From contig BOCB01000042.1 of the NCBI GenBank assembly GCA_026002695.1, positions 1 through 15,395 of the forward strand: a stretch of DNA of 15,395 bases. Reading direction: 5' to 3'. Source of the DNA: Synergistales bacterium (GTDB taxonomy: Bacteria > Synergistota > Synergistia > Synergistales > Synergistaceae). The translations under genes and the position numbers were made by a program. Positions 7,208 to 13,614 of this stretch are shown piece after piece; the stretch's first letter is position 1, and the number at the start of each line of letters is the position of its first letter. The notes under the pieces are model-generated. The model did no database searches, was not told the DNA's origin, and saw nothing but the letters and a program-made list of their open reading frames with translations.

Positions 7208-7747
7208 ATGTCTCGCATAGGGCGTAAACCAATACCACTGCCAAAGGGCGTAGATGTCAAGATAGAGGGAACTTCGGTTACCGTGAAAGGCGGCAAGGGT
7301 TCGCTTTCATTTGGCATAATGCCCGATATATCGGTTGCCTTAGAGGAAGGCGACGTCATAGTGTCCCGCGCTAACGAAACGAAGAACGTTAAGGCGGCGC
7401 ATGGAATGACGAGGGCCATCCTCAACAACATGGTAGTTGGCGTTAGCCAGGGTTTTGAAAAAGCGCTTGAGATAATCGGAGTTGGGTATCGCGCGCAGAT
7501 GCAGGGCAAAAACTTAGTTCTCGCGCTTGGTTACTCGCATCCGATAGATTTTGTACCGCCGGCGGGTATTGAGTTGGCTGTCGAAGGCACGACCAAGGTT
7601 ATCGTGCGCGGCATAGACAGGCAGCTTGTTGGACAGACCGCCGCCAACATCAGGGAATTCAGACCGCCGGAGCCATATAAAGGCAAGGGCATCCGTTACG
7701 TTGGCGAATACGTCATTCGCAAGGCCGGCAAGGCCGGCGGCAAGTAA
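7208..7747 (+). CDS. rplF: 50S ribosomal protein L6
   Basis: L6 lies at the base of the L7/L12 stalk beside the sarcin-ricin loop. The product has the typical start MSRIGRKPIPLPKGV and two related domains; the second contains VEGTTKVIVRGIDRQLVGQTAANIR-type sequence and ends with PPEPYKGKGIRYVGEYVIRKAGK. I choose ATG 7208, giving 179 residues, because AAGGGGTG at 7194-7201 is seven bases upstream; an in-frame GTG at 7199 lies inside that site. The tail KAGKAGGK is coded by two copies of AAGGCCGGC. Confidence 0.97.
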   Translation: MSRIGRKPIPLPKGVDVKIEGTSVTVKGGKGSLSFGIMPDISVALEEGDVIVSRANETKNVKAAHGMTRAILNNMVVGVSQGFEKALEIIGVGYRAQMQGKNLVLALGYSHPIDFVPPAGIELAVEGTTKVIVRGIDRQLVGQTAANIREFRPPEPYKGKGIRYVGEYVIRKAGKAGGK

Positions 7748-7764
7748 AGGCGAGGTGATATTGT

Positions 7765-8133
7765 ATGATTAATAATCGTAGCCGCAATGAAATGCGCATA
7801 CATCGTCATCGCCGTCTCCGCAAGCGCGTAGTGGGCACGATTGAGCGCCCGAGGCTCGCCGTTTTTCGCAGCCTGAAGCATATATATGTTCAGCTCATCG
7901 ACGATTCGGCAGGTCATACGCTGCTTGCGGCATCTTCCGTGGAGAAGTCTTTGGCTGACTCGCTCAAGAACGGATCTGACTGCGAGGCGGCAAAGAGCGT
8001 CGGCAAACTCATCGCAGAGAGGGCGCTCGCTAAGGGATTTAAGACTGTTGTCTTCGATCGCGGCGGGCATATCTTCAGCGGGCGGGTAAAGGCTTTGGCG
8101 GACGCGGCTCGTGAAGTGGGCCTTAACTTCTAA
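7765..8133 (+). CDS. rplR: 50S ribosomal protein L18
   Basis: L18 binds 5S rRNA with L5 in the central protuberance. The 122 residues have the basic N-terminus ([19 protein letters not shown], about 7-25), then [20 protein letters not shown] and the C-terminal [38 protein letters not shown] ending. ATG 7765 follows GCGAGGTG at 7750-7757; a TTG at 7761 is in another frame. The tail GLNF is the family norm. The stop TAA overlaps the rpsE Shine-Dalgarno TAAGGAGG. Confidence 0.97.
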   Translation: MINNRSRNEMRIHRHRRLRKRVVGTIERPRLAVFRSLKHIYVQLIDDSAGHTLLAASSVEKSLADSLKNGSDCEAAKSVGKLIAERALAKGFKTVVFDRGGHIFSGRVKALADAAREVGLNF

Positions 8134-8145
8134 GGAGGGAAGACG

Positions 8146-8667
8146 TTGGCAACCCAGAATCAATCGAGCAAGAATTACAGCAGCAAGGGTATGGAGCTCA
8201 CCGAACGCGTAGTGTCTATAAACAGAGTAAGCAAGGTCGTGAAGGGAGGCAAGCGCTTCCGCTTCAGCGTACTCGTCGTTGTAGGGGACGGTATTGATCA
8301 GGTAGGCGTTGGCATGGGCAAAGCTCGTGAAATATCAGAGGCTGTGCGCAAGGGTATAGATCACGCCAAGAAGAACATGATTGATCTGAAAAAGGTCGGC
8401 AATACAATACCTCACCCGATACAGGGCAAGTTCGGCGCGGCTGATGTTCTGCTTCGTCCGGCTGCTCCGGGTACCGGAGTAATAGCGGGAGCGGTCGTCA
8501 GGGCTATCATGGAACTTGGCGGTATAAAGGATGTTTTGACGAAAGTAATCGGCAGAACATCAAACCCCATAAATGTGGCTTATGCGACTTTCGAGGCGGT
8601 AAAGGGTCTTCGTACTCCTGAAGAAGTCAATAAACTTCGCGGCAGGGAGAGCGCCGCGTCGGCGTAA
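8146..8667 (+). CDS. rpsE: 30S ribosomal protein S5
   Basis: S5 helps decoding accuracy and mRNA entry, and its N-terminal loop is the site of spectinomycin-resistance changes in other bacteria. The 173 residues carry that loop at [10 protein letters not shown] (31-40), then [21 protein letters not shown] and the C-terminal domain with [26 protein letters not shown] and [17 protein letters not shown]. The start is TTG at 8146, eight bases after AAGGAGG (8132-8138); the next in-frame ATG would leave a poorly placed site. An N-terminal run rich in Ser, Asn and Gln precedes the conserved core. Confidence 0.97.
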   Translation: MATQNQSSKNYSSKGMELTERVVSINRVSKVVKGGKRFRFSVLVVVGDGIDQVGVGMGKAREISEAVRKGIDHAKKNMIDLKKVGNTIPHPIQGKFGAADVLLRPAAPGTGVIAGAVVRAIMELGGIKDVLTKVIGRTSNPINVAYATFEAVKGLRTPEEVNKLRGRESAASA

Positions 8668-8681
8668 AAAGGAGGCAAACG

Positions 8682-8864
8682 ATGTCGAAGCTCAGAGTAA
8701 CATGGAAAAAGAGTGCCATCGGTCGCCCCGATAAACAGGCGCGGACAATAAGGGCGCTGGGGTTGCACAGGCTCCATGAGACGGTGGAGCATGAGGACAC
8801 TCCGCAGATACGCGGTATGATCCATTCCGTCAAGCACTTGCTTGAGTGCGAAGAGGCGAGGTAG
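8682..8864 (+). CDS. rpmD: 50S ribosomal protein L30
   Basis: L30 is a small single-domain protein on the 50S surface. The 60-residue product has the family pattern LRVTWKKSAIGRPDKQARTIRALGL (about 4-28) followed by HRLHETVEHEDTPQIRGMIHSVKHLLE-type sequence. The ATG at 8682 follows AAAAAGGAGG. Length is typical. It lies between rpsE and rplO as expected, and its final codons lead straight into the rplO ribosome binding site. Confidence 0.97.
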   Translation: MSKLRVTWKKSAIGRPDKQARTIRALGLHRLHETVEHEDTPQIRGMIHSVKHLLECEEAR

Positions 8865-8875
8865 GAGGCATAATC

Positions 8876-9322
8876 ATGAATCTCCATGATTTATCGCCGG
8901 TTCCCGGATCGAGGCGCAAACCTAAGCGTTTGGGGATGGGGCTCGGCAGCGGACAGGGTAAAACCGCCGGTAAAGGGCACAAAGGTCAGAAGGCGCGAGC
9001 CGGGCATAGCGTTAGTCTCCATTTCGAGGGAGGGCAGATGCCCCTTTCCAGGAGGATTCCGAAGCGCGGATTCAGTAATTTCAGGCACGCAACCTCCTAT
9101 CAAATCGTCAACGTTCATGATTTGAGCGAGCGTTTTGATTCCGGTGCGGTAGTCGGCGCTGAGGAACTTGCGGCGGCGGGGCTTATAGCGAGCGCGAGCG
9201 AGCCGGTCAAGATACTCGGCGATGGTGATATTTCAAAGGGCGTTACCATTAAAGCTAACGCTTTCAGCTCGTCAGCCAAGAGCAAGATAGAATCAGCCGG
9301 CGGGCACATCGAGGTGATATAA
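8876..9322 (+). CDS. rplO: 50S ribosomal protein L15
   Basis: L15 bridges several 23S rRNA domains late in 50S assembly. The start at ATG 8876 gives MNLHDLSPVPGSR, the family N-terminus, and 148 residues; an earlier in-frame ATG at 8846 lies inside rpmD and is rejected because GGAGG at 8864-8868 is seven bases from 8876. The N-terminal third is glycine-rich and basic (RLGMGLGSGQGKTAGKGHKG, 18-37). The C-terminal domain ends KIESAGGHIEVI. It is separated from secY by a single base. Confidence 0.97.
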   Translation: MNLHDLSPVPGSRRKPKRLGMGLGSGQGKTAGKGHKGQKARAGHSVSLHFEGGQMPLSRRIPKRGFSNFRHATSYQIVNVHDLSERFDSGAVVGAEELAAAGLIASASEPVKILGDGDISKGVTIKANAFSSSAKSKIESAGGHIEVI

Positions 9323-9323
9323 G

Positions 9324-10610
9324 GTGTTTGACGGGTTCAGGGACGCCTTCCATCTGCCTGATTTGAAGAGGCGCATTCTCTTTGTCTTGGGCGCTTTTTT
9401 TGTTTACAGGCTCGGAGCTCATATCCCAACACCCGGAATTGATTCCGACGCTATGGCGAAGCTTTTCGCGCAGGGGGGCGTTCTTGGTTTCCTCGATCTG
9501 TTCGCCGGCGGGGCACTCAGACGTTTCAGCGTATTCGCGCTCGGCGTTGCGCCTTATATAAACTCGAGCATCATAATGCAGCTTTTGGTTGTAGTCATTC
9601 CGGCTCTCGAAAGGCTGCAAAAACACGAAGGCGAAGACGGACGCAAGAAGATAGTCCAGTACACGAGGTACGGTACGATATTTTTCGCTGTCGTACAGGC
9701 GATTGGGCTTACAACATGGCTCAGAAGCCTCGGTATATTCCACGGGGACGCTCTCGATTGGCTTGTGGTCGTTGTTACCGTTACAACAGGTTCTGTAGTC
9801 GTTATGTGGCTTGGCGAGATAATGAGCGATCATGGGATCGGCAACGGCATATCTCTTTTGATATACGCCGGTATAGTGGCTCGTATGCCTGACGCGATCG
9901 TCTCAACAGGACAGTTGGTTGCGCATGGTGAGATGAATCCGGTTGTGCTCGTGCTTGCGGTTATCGTCATGGTAGCTGTAATTGCCGGGTGTGTGTATCT
10001 TCAGGACGGACAGCGCAGGCTTCCCGTGCAGTACGCGAAGCGCATGGTCGGTAATAAGGTCTATGGCGGGCAGAGTACATTCATACCGCTCAAAGTCAAT
10101 ATGTCCGGCGTTATACCGATAATTTTCGCATCCTCGGTATTGCTCTTCCCCTATACGTTGGCGAACTTCTTCACAGGCGGTGTCGCTGATGCTATCAGGA
10201 GAGCGTTCTCGCCGTCGAGCCCGATCTATATGATATTCTATGTGGCGCTCATCGTGTTCTTCTCGTATTTCTATACGGCTGTTGTATTCAATCCGAGCGA
10301 CATAGCCAATAACATGAAGAAGTACGGCGGGTTTATACTGGGTATCAGACCGGGTAAACCAACCACGGACTACATAGAGAAGGTCATGAACAGGATAACG
10401 CTCGGCGGAGCGGTAGCGCTTGCCGTGGTCGCGCTCGTGCCTAATTTCATGTCCGGCGTTATGAGGATAAATACGTTCTACTTCGGCGGAACGGCCATAC
10501 TGATAGTCGTCGGAGTCGCGCTTGACACAGTACATCAGTTCGAGGGGCAGATGCTAATGCGCCATTATGAAGGTATAATTAAGCGCCGCAACAAGAGCGG
10601 TCTTTTGTAG
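9324..10610 (+). CDS. secY: Preprotein translocase channel subunit SecY
   Basis: SecY forms the protein-conducting channel with SecE and SecG. The 428-residue product has ten likely membrane segments, at about 18-35, 71-95, 116-134, 145-167, 174-187, 206-226, 262-283, 301-322, 359-377 and 386-404. A plug region lies at about 51-70 (GGVLGFLDLFAGGALRRFSV). The cytoplasmic loop GFILGIRPGKPT at 336-347 contains Arg342, matching the conserved Arg357 of E. coli needed for SecA-driven transport. The start is GTG at 9324, seven bases after GAGGTG in the end of rplO, giving coupled translation. The length is typical. Confidence 0.98.
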   Translation: MFDGFRDAFHLPDLKRRILFVLGAFFVYRLGAHIPTPGIDSDAMAKLFAQGGVLGFLDLFAGGALRRFSVFALGVAPYINSSIIMQLLVVVIPALERLQKHEGEDGRKKIVQYTRYGTIFFAVVQAIGLTTWLRSLGIFHGDALDWLVVVVTVTTGSVVVMWLGEIMSDHGIGNGISLLIYAGIVARMPDAIVSTGQLVAHGEMNPVVLVLAVIVMVAVIAGCVYLQDGQRRLPVQYAKRMVGNKVYGGQSTFIPLKVNMSGVIPIIFASSVLLFPYTLANFFTGGVADAIRRAFSPSSPIYMIFYVALIVFFSYFYTAVVFNPSDIANNMKKYGGFILGIRPGKPTTDYIEKVMNRITLGGAVALAVVALVPNFMSGVMRINTFYFGGTAILIVVGVALDTVHQFEGQMLMRHYEGIIKRRNKSGLL

Positions 10611-10620
10611 GTGTAAACTT

Positions 10621-11268
10621 ATGCGAGTGATACTGATAGGTCCGCCCGGAGCGGGCAAGGGCACTCAATCAGAACGTATAATGGCTGAATACCCGCTTGC
10701 CCATATATCTACAGGTGACATTCTGCGGGAGAACGTCAAAAATGGCACGGAGCTGGGTAAATCCGCAAAGTCTTTCATGGATGCCGGTAAGCTCGTGCCT
10801 GATGATGTGATAATACGCATGATGAAAGAGCGCCTTGCCAAGGATGACGCGAGGAAGGGATTCCTCTTGGATGGTTTTCCGAGGACTACGCCTCAGGCCG
10901 AGGCGCTTGGCACACTGCTGAAGGAACTGTCGCTGCCGCTTGACGCTGTGCTGTTGCTTGAGATATCTGATGATGAGGTAGTGAACAGACTTTGTAATCG
11001 CAGGGTTTGTTCATCGTGCGGCGCGATATATAACGCGCTCTCTCATCCGCCCAAGAAAGATCGGGTGTGCGACGAGTGCGGAGGAGAGGTTACTCAGCGT
11101 GATGACGACAAAGAGACTGTGATACGCTCTCGTCTTTCTGTCTATCATGAACAAACGTCCCCGCTTATAAGCTACTATGACGGGAAAGGTCTGCTTCATA
11201 GGGTAGGCGCCGCCGGCGCGCCCGATACGGCTCTTTTATATATCGAGACCATGAAGCTCGGGGTGTGA
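10621..11268 (+). CDS. adk: Adenylate kinase, zinc-LID form
   Basis: This cytoplasmic enzyme interconverts ATP plus AMP and two ADP. The 215 residues show the P-loop GPPGAGKGT at 7-15, the AMP-binding helix region HISTGDILRE (28-37), and DGFPRT at 84-89. The LID at about 126-163 has a four-cysteine zinc site, Cys130, Cys133, Cys150 and Cys153, as in long-type kinases of Gram-positive and many other bacteria; E. coli lacks it. Conserved arginines Arg88, Arg123 and Arg169/171 line the active site. ATG 10621 follows a modest TAGGTG site at 10608-10613 that includes the secY stop. Confidence 0.98.
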   Translation: MRVILIGPPGAGKGTQSERIMAEYPLAHISTGDILRENVKNGTELGKSAKSFMDAGKLVPDDVIIRMMKERLAKDDARKGFLLDGFPRTTPQAEALGTLLKELSLPLDAVLLLEISDDEVVNRLCNRRVCSSCGAIYNALSHPPKKDRVCDECGGEVTQRDDDKETVIRSRLSVYHEQTSPLISYYDGKGLLHRVGAAGAPDTALLYIETMKLGV

Positions 11269-11278
11269 ATAAATTTTA

Positions 11279-12049
11279 ATGATAACCTTCAAAAAGCCGA
11301 ATGAGATCGATAAAATGAGAAGAGCCGGCAAGCTCGTAGCGGACGCGCATCACGCTATGCGCGATGTTATTAAGCCCGGCGTCGATACTATGACACTCGA
11401 TCAAGTTGCGGAGAGAGTGCTTTTTGCAGCGTCGGCTAAGGCCTCATTCAAGGGTTATCGGGTAAAACACATACCTGTTCCGTTCCCGGGAACGATATGC
11501 GTATCGATAAATGACGAGGTTGTTCATGGTATCCCCAGCAGCGAGCGGTTTCTTGAAGAGGGAGATATAGTGAGCATAGACATCGGAGCGTACTTGGATG
11601 GCTATCACGGGGACGCGGCGTGTACGTATGCTGTCGGAAGTATAAGCGAGAAGCGCAAAGAGCTCTTAGCCGTAACGCAAGAGTCGCTGTACATGGGTAT
11701 AAAGCAAGCCGTACCCGGACACACAATAGGTGATGTCGGGCACGCTGTCGAAGAATATGTGTTGAGCCACGCCTGCGGACTCGTAAGGGACTACGCAGGG
11801 CATGGTATAGGCCGCAAGCTGCACGAAGCGCCGCAGGTGCCTAATTACGGCAAACCGGGCAGCGGCGTTACGATCAAGAGCAGTATGACGTTTTGCGTGG
11901 AACCTATGGTAATGAACGGGGCTGAGGATGTGGAGAGCACATCTAACGGCTGGACGGTGGTTACGCGCGATGGATCGGATGCCGCGCACTTTGAACATAC
12001 CCTCCTTATTACTGAGGATGGTGCGGAAATCTTGACGCCGTGGGAATAG
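11279..12049 (+). CDS. map: Methionine aminopeptidase, type I
   Basis: Map removes the initiator methionine from nascent proteins at the ribosome. The 256 residues hold the five metal ligands of the pita-bread fold: Asp101 (SIDIG), Asp112 (YHGDAA), His175 (AGHGIG), Glu208 (CVEPM) and Glu239 (FEHT), with substrate-binding His83 (VVHGIP). Between GY (59-60) and the Cys74 strand it carries about six residues more than the E. coli enzyme (RVKHIPVPFPGTIC). ATG 11279 has no good Shine-Dalgarno: only GGGGTG about 13 bases upstream, followed by AT-rich sequence. Ten bases after adk; the 3' end overlaps the next gene. Confidence 0.97.
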   Translation: MITFKKPNEIDKMRRAGKLVADAHHAMRDVIKPGVDTMTLDQVAERVLFAASAKASFKGYRVKHIPVPFPGTICVSINDEVVHGIPSSERFLEEGDIVSIDIGAYLDGYHGDAACTYAVGSISEKRKELLAVTQESLYMGIKQAVPGHTIGDVGHAVEEYVLSHACGLVRDYAGHGIGRKLHEAPQVPNYGKPGSGVTIKSSMTFCVEPMVMNGAEDVESTSNGWTVVTRDGSDAAHFEHTLLITEDGAEILTPWE

Positions 12050-12339
12050 ACTGTGAAGATGAAAAAATCCCCGTAGGCGCGCTCGTTGCTATAAAACGTG
12101 GTTCTTATTCGGGTTCGGTCTGTGTTGTCGTCGGCTTGGACGTAAAAGATGGCAGACTCCTGATTGCGAATGGGCGCAGTATCTCAGCTAAGAAGCCCAA
12201 ACGGAAAAATCCACGCCACGTTATGTGGACAGGAGCGTCCTCAAAGGATGTAAGAGGGCGCCTGAGTGAGGGGAAGGTTCTCGACGACGGGTGGCTGTGT
12301 GATATACTGTCGCGGAAGTGTGTTCACGGTTTCTCATGA
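12040..12339 (+). CDS. KOW-domain RNA-binding protein (L14e/L6e/L27e-like), uncharacterised
   Basis: A 99-residue basic protein between map and infA. Residues 12-32 ([21 protein letters not shown]) look like a KOW segment, a small RNA-binding beta-fold. RLLIANGR and then [11 protein letters not shown] (51-61) resemble archaeal and eukaryotic ribosomal L14e. The C-terminal part ([18 protein letters not shown]) is less familiar. Cysteines occur at 5, 28, 87 and 94 without a metal-site spacing. Firmicutes carry a similar small KOW gene at this spot (ybzG in B. subtilis, from memory), so it is conserved though its role is unknown. The GTG start overlaps map by ten bases and has no clear ribosome binding site; no in-frame ATG is available before the KOW core, so the exact start is uncertain. 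Ribosome association is an inference. Confidence 0.85.
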   Translation: MGIDCEDEKIPVGALVAIKRGSYSGSVCVVVGLDVKDGRLLIANGRSISAKKPKRKNPRHVMWTGASSKDVRGRLSEGKVLDDGWLCDILSRKCVHGFS

Positions 12340-12359
12340 GAGGGGTAGTGTTTAATCGT

Positions 12360-12578
12360 ATGCCAAAAGACGACGTCATAGAGGTCAAGGGGAAGGTGGT
12401 CGAACCTTTGCCTAACGCGATGTTCAGGGTGGAATTGGAGAATGGACACAAGGTGCTCGCCCACGTATCCGGCAAGATGAGGATGCACTTTATACGCATT
12501 TTACCCGGGGATCGCGTGCTGATCCAATTGACGCCTTACGACCTGACACGAGGCAGAATCGTTTATCGCTATAAATAA
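12360..12578 (+). CDS. infA: Translation initiation factor IF-1
   Basis: IF-1 is an OB-fold protein that blocks the ribosomal A site during initiation. From ATG 12360 the product is 72 residues, the exact family size, beginning [14 protein letters not shown] and containing [19 protein letters not shown], then [17 protein letters not shown] and [14 protein letters not shown]. The frame is open further upstream (ATG 12336, GTG 12348), but those starts add residues the family lacks. The purine stretch GAGAGGGG (12338-12345) lies slightly further than usual from the ATG, at about 14 bases. The Shine-Dalgarno spans the stop codon of the KOW gene. Confidence 0.97.
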   Translation: MPKDDVIEVKGKVVEPLPNAMFRVELENGHKVLAHVSGKMRMHFIRILPGDRVLIQLTPYDLTRGRIVYRYK

Positions 12579-12625
12579 TGCGAAAGTTTTTTTGTTTTTG
12601 ATATGATAAGGAGGCAGTTTGCAAG
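12579..12625 (+). other. AT-rich gap between infA and rpmJ
   Basis: This 47-base gap is the most AT-rich spot between genes. It has seven T (12587-12593), then G and five more T. Upstream, TCGC (12566-12569) and GCGA (12580-12583) could form only a four-pair stem, too weak for a confident terminator. TGATATGAT at 12599-12607 resembles an extended -10 element, but a transcript from it would start within the rpmJ Shine-Dalgarno AAGGAGG (12608-12614). Function unresolved: possible pause, weak attenuator or internal promoter. Confidence 0.3.
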
Positions 12626-12751
12626 ATGAAGGTAAGACCGTCGGTCAAGACCATTTGCGAATATTGCAGGATAATCAAGCGGCACGGTGTCGTGCGGGTT
12701 ATATGCAGCAGAAACCCAAGACATAAGCAGCGCCAGGGCGCAAGGAGGTAA
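12626..12751 (+). CDS. rpmJ: 50S ribosomal protein L36, zinc-binding form
   Basis: Read directly from the bases: ATG 12626 to TAA 12749-12751, 41 codons, starting [15 protein letters not shown]36 is a zinc-ribbon protein that stabilises 23S rRNA in the large subunit. The ligands are Cys11, Cys14, Cys27 and His33, the zinc-binding form. The usual family end is KQRQG at about 37-38 residues; here three more residues (ARR) follow, encoded by GCAAGGAGG, which is the ribosome binding site for rpsM. The Shine-Dalgarno is AAGGAGG at 12608-12614. Order infA-rpmJ-rpsM is standard. Confidence 0.96.
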   Translation: MKVRPSVKTICEYCRIIKRHGVVRVICSRNPRHKQRQGARR

Positions 12752-12755
12752 GGGG

Positions 12756-13133
12756 ATGGCACGCATTGCTGGAGTCGACCTGCCGAGGGAGAAGAGAATA
12801 GAGATAGGCCTTACCTATATATTTGGCATAGGCTTGACTAGTTCGCGCAAGATACTTGCGGCTACGGGCGTAAGTCCCGACACGAGGGTCAAGAACCTGA
12901 CTGACGAGGAAGCGCAGAAACTCCGTGCCGAGCTCGAAAATAACTACAAGGTCGAGGGAGACCTTCGTAGGGAAGTAAGCATGAACATCAAGCGCCTCAT
13001 GGACATCGGCTGTTACCGTGGGTTGCGCCACAGACTTGGGCTGCCGGTAAGAGGGCAGCGTACTAAGACTAACGCAAGGACCCGGAAGGGACCGAAGCGC
13101 ACGGTGGCCGGCAAGAAGAAGGCTACCAAGTAG
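12756..13133 (+). CDS. rpsM: 30S ribosomal protein S13
   Basis: S13 in the 30S head bridges to L5 and contacts P-site tRNA with its basic tail. The open frame extends upstream into rpmJ, but ATG 12756 gives the family start [20 protein letters not shown] and 125 residues, and AAGGAGGT at 12742-12749 is well spaced. [14 protein letters not shown] lies at 21-34, [20 protein letters not shown] at 85-104, and the lysine-rich tail follows. It is four bases from the rpmJ stop. First gene of the alpha block. Confidence 0.98.
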   Translation: MARIAGVDLPREKRIEIGLTYIFGIGLTSSRKILAATGVSPDTRVKNLTDEEAQKLRAELENNYKVEGDLRREVSMNIKRLMDIGCYRGLRHRLGLPVRGQRTKTNARTRKGPKRTVAGKKKATK

Positions 13134-13166
13134 ACCGGCCGATGACGCTAAGGAGGGAATGACTAA

Positions 13167-13559
13167 GTGGCGAAGAGAGTTCAGCGCAGGGGCAAGAAGA
13201 AAGAGAAGAAACACGTATCTTATGGTGTAGCGCATATTTACTCGACGTTCAACAACACCATAGTAACGCTCACCGACAAAGCAGGCAACGCCCTCTCATG
13301 GGCTTCCGGCGGGAACGTGGGCTTCAAGGGAACGAGAAAATCGACGCCTTACGCTGCGCAGATGTCTGCGGCACAGGCCGCGAAGACGGCGCAGGATCAT
13401 GGTGTCGTTGAGATAGATGTTGTAGTGAAAGGGCCGGGGCCCGGGCGCGAATCGGCGATTCGCTCTTTACAGGCGGCCGGTTTACAGGTGAACGTGATTC
13501 AGGACGCGACGCCGATACCGCACAATGGCTGTCGTCCTCCGAAGAGGCGTCGCGTATAG
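13167..13559 (+). CDS. rpsK: 30S ribosomal protein S11
   Basis: S11 lies on the 30S platform near the E site with S6 and S18. The 130 residues begin with a basic tail, then [19 protein letters not shown] (16-34), and hold the hallmark [13 protein letters not shown] (89-101) and [20 protein letters not shown] at the end. Asn120-Gly121 matches the position that becomes isoaspartate in E. coli S11; modification here is not shown. The start is GTG 13167, nine bases after AAGGAGGG (13150-13157). RpsD, which follows in E. coli, is absent: rpoA comes next after 55 bases. Confidence 0.98.
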   Translation: MAKRVQRRGKKKEKKHVSYGVAHIYSTFNNTIVTLTDKAGNALSWASGGNVGFKGTRKSTPYAAQMSAAQAAKTAQDHGVVEIDVVVKGPGPGRESAIRSLQAAGLQVNVIQDATPIPHNGCRPPKRRRV

Positions 13560-13614
13560 AGAAATTCAGTTTGGCCGGTGACTGGTTTTACGCACATTGA
13601 AAGGTGGGGGTATA

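Noticed and set aside
7723..7744. Direct repeat AAGGCCGGC twice at the 3' end of rplF
   Set aside because: Encodes the low-complexity tail KAGKAGG of L6; too short to be a mobile or regulatory repeat.
8846..8875. Earlier ATG start for rplO, inside rpmD
   Set aside because: The ATG at 8876 has a well-spaced GGAGG and gives the family N-terminus and length; the extra ten residues match nothing in L15.
12059..12076. A five-codon ATG...TAG mini-frame overlapping the start of the KOW gene
   Set aside because: No ribosome binding site and too short to judge; most likely chance.
12566..12593. Intrinsic terminator after infA
   Set aside because: There is a T-run, but the stem is only four pairs (TCGC/GCGA) with a ten-base loop, too weak to call.
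13431..13446. Very G+C-rich near-palindrome GGGCCGGGGCCCGGGC within rpsK
   Set aside because: It is the codon stretch for the invariant GPGPG motif of S11, so protein coding explains it.
13571..13599. Possible promoter in the rpsK-rpoA gap (TTGGCC as -35)
   Set aside because: No acceptable -10 hexamer at 16-18 bases, and the gap is short. The matches are at chance level.
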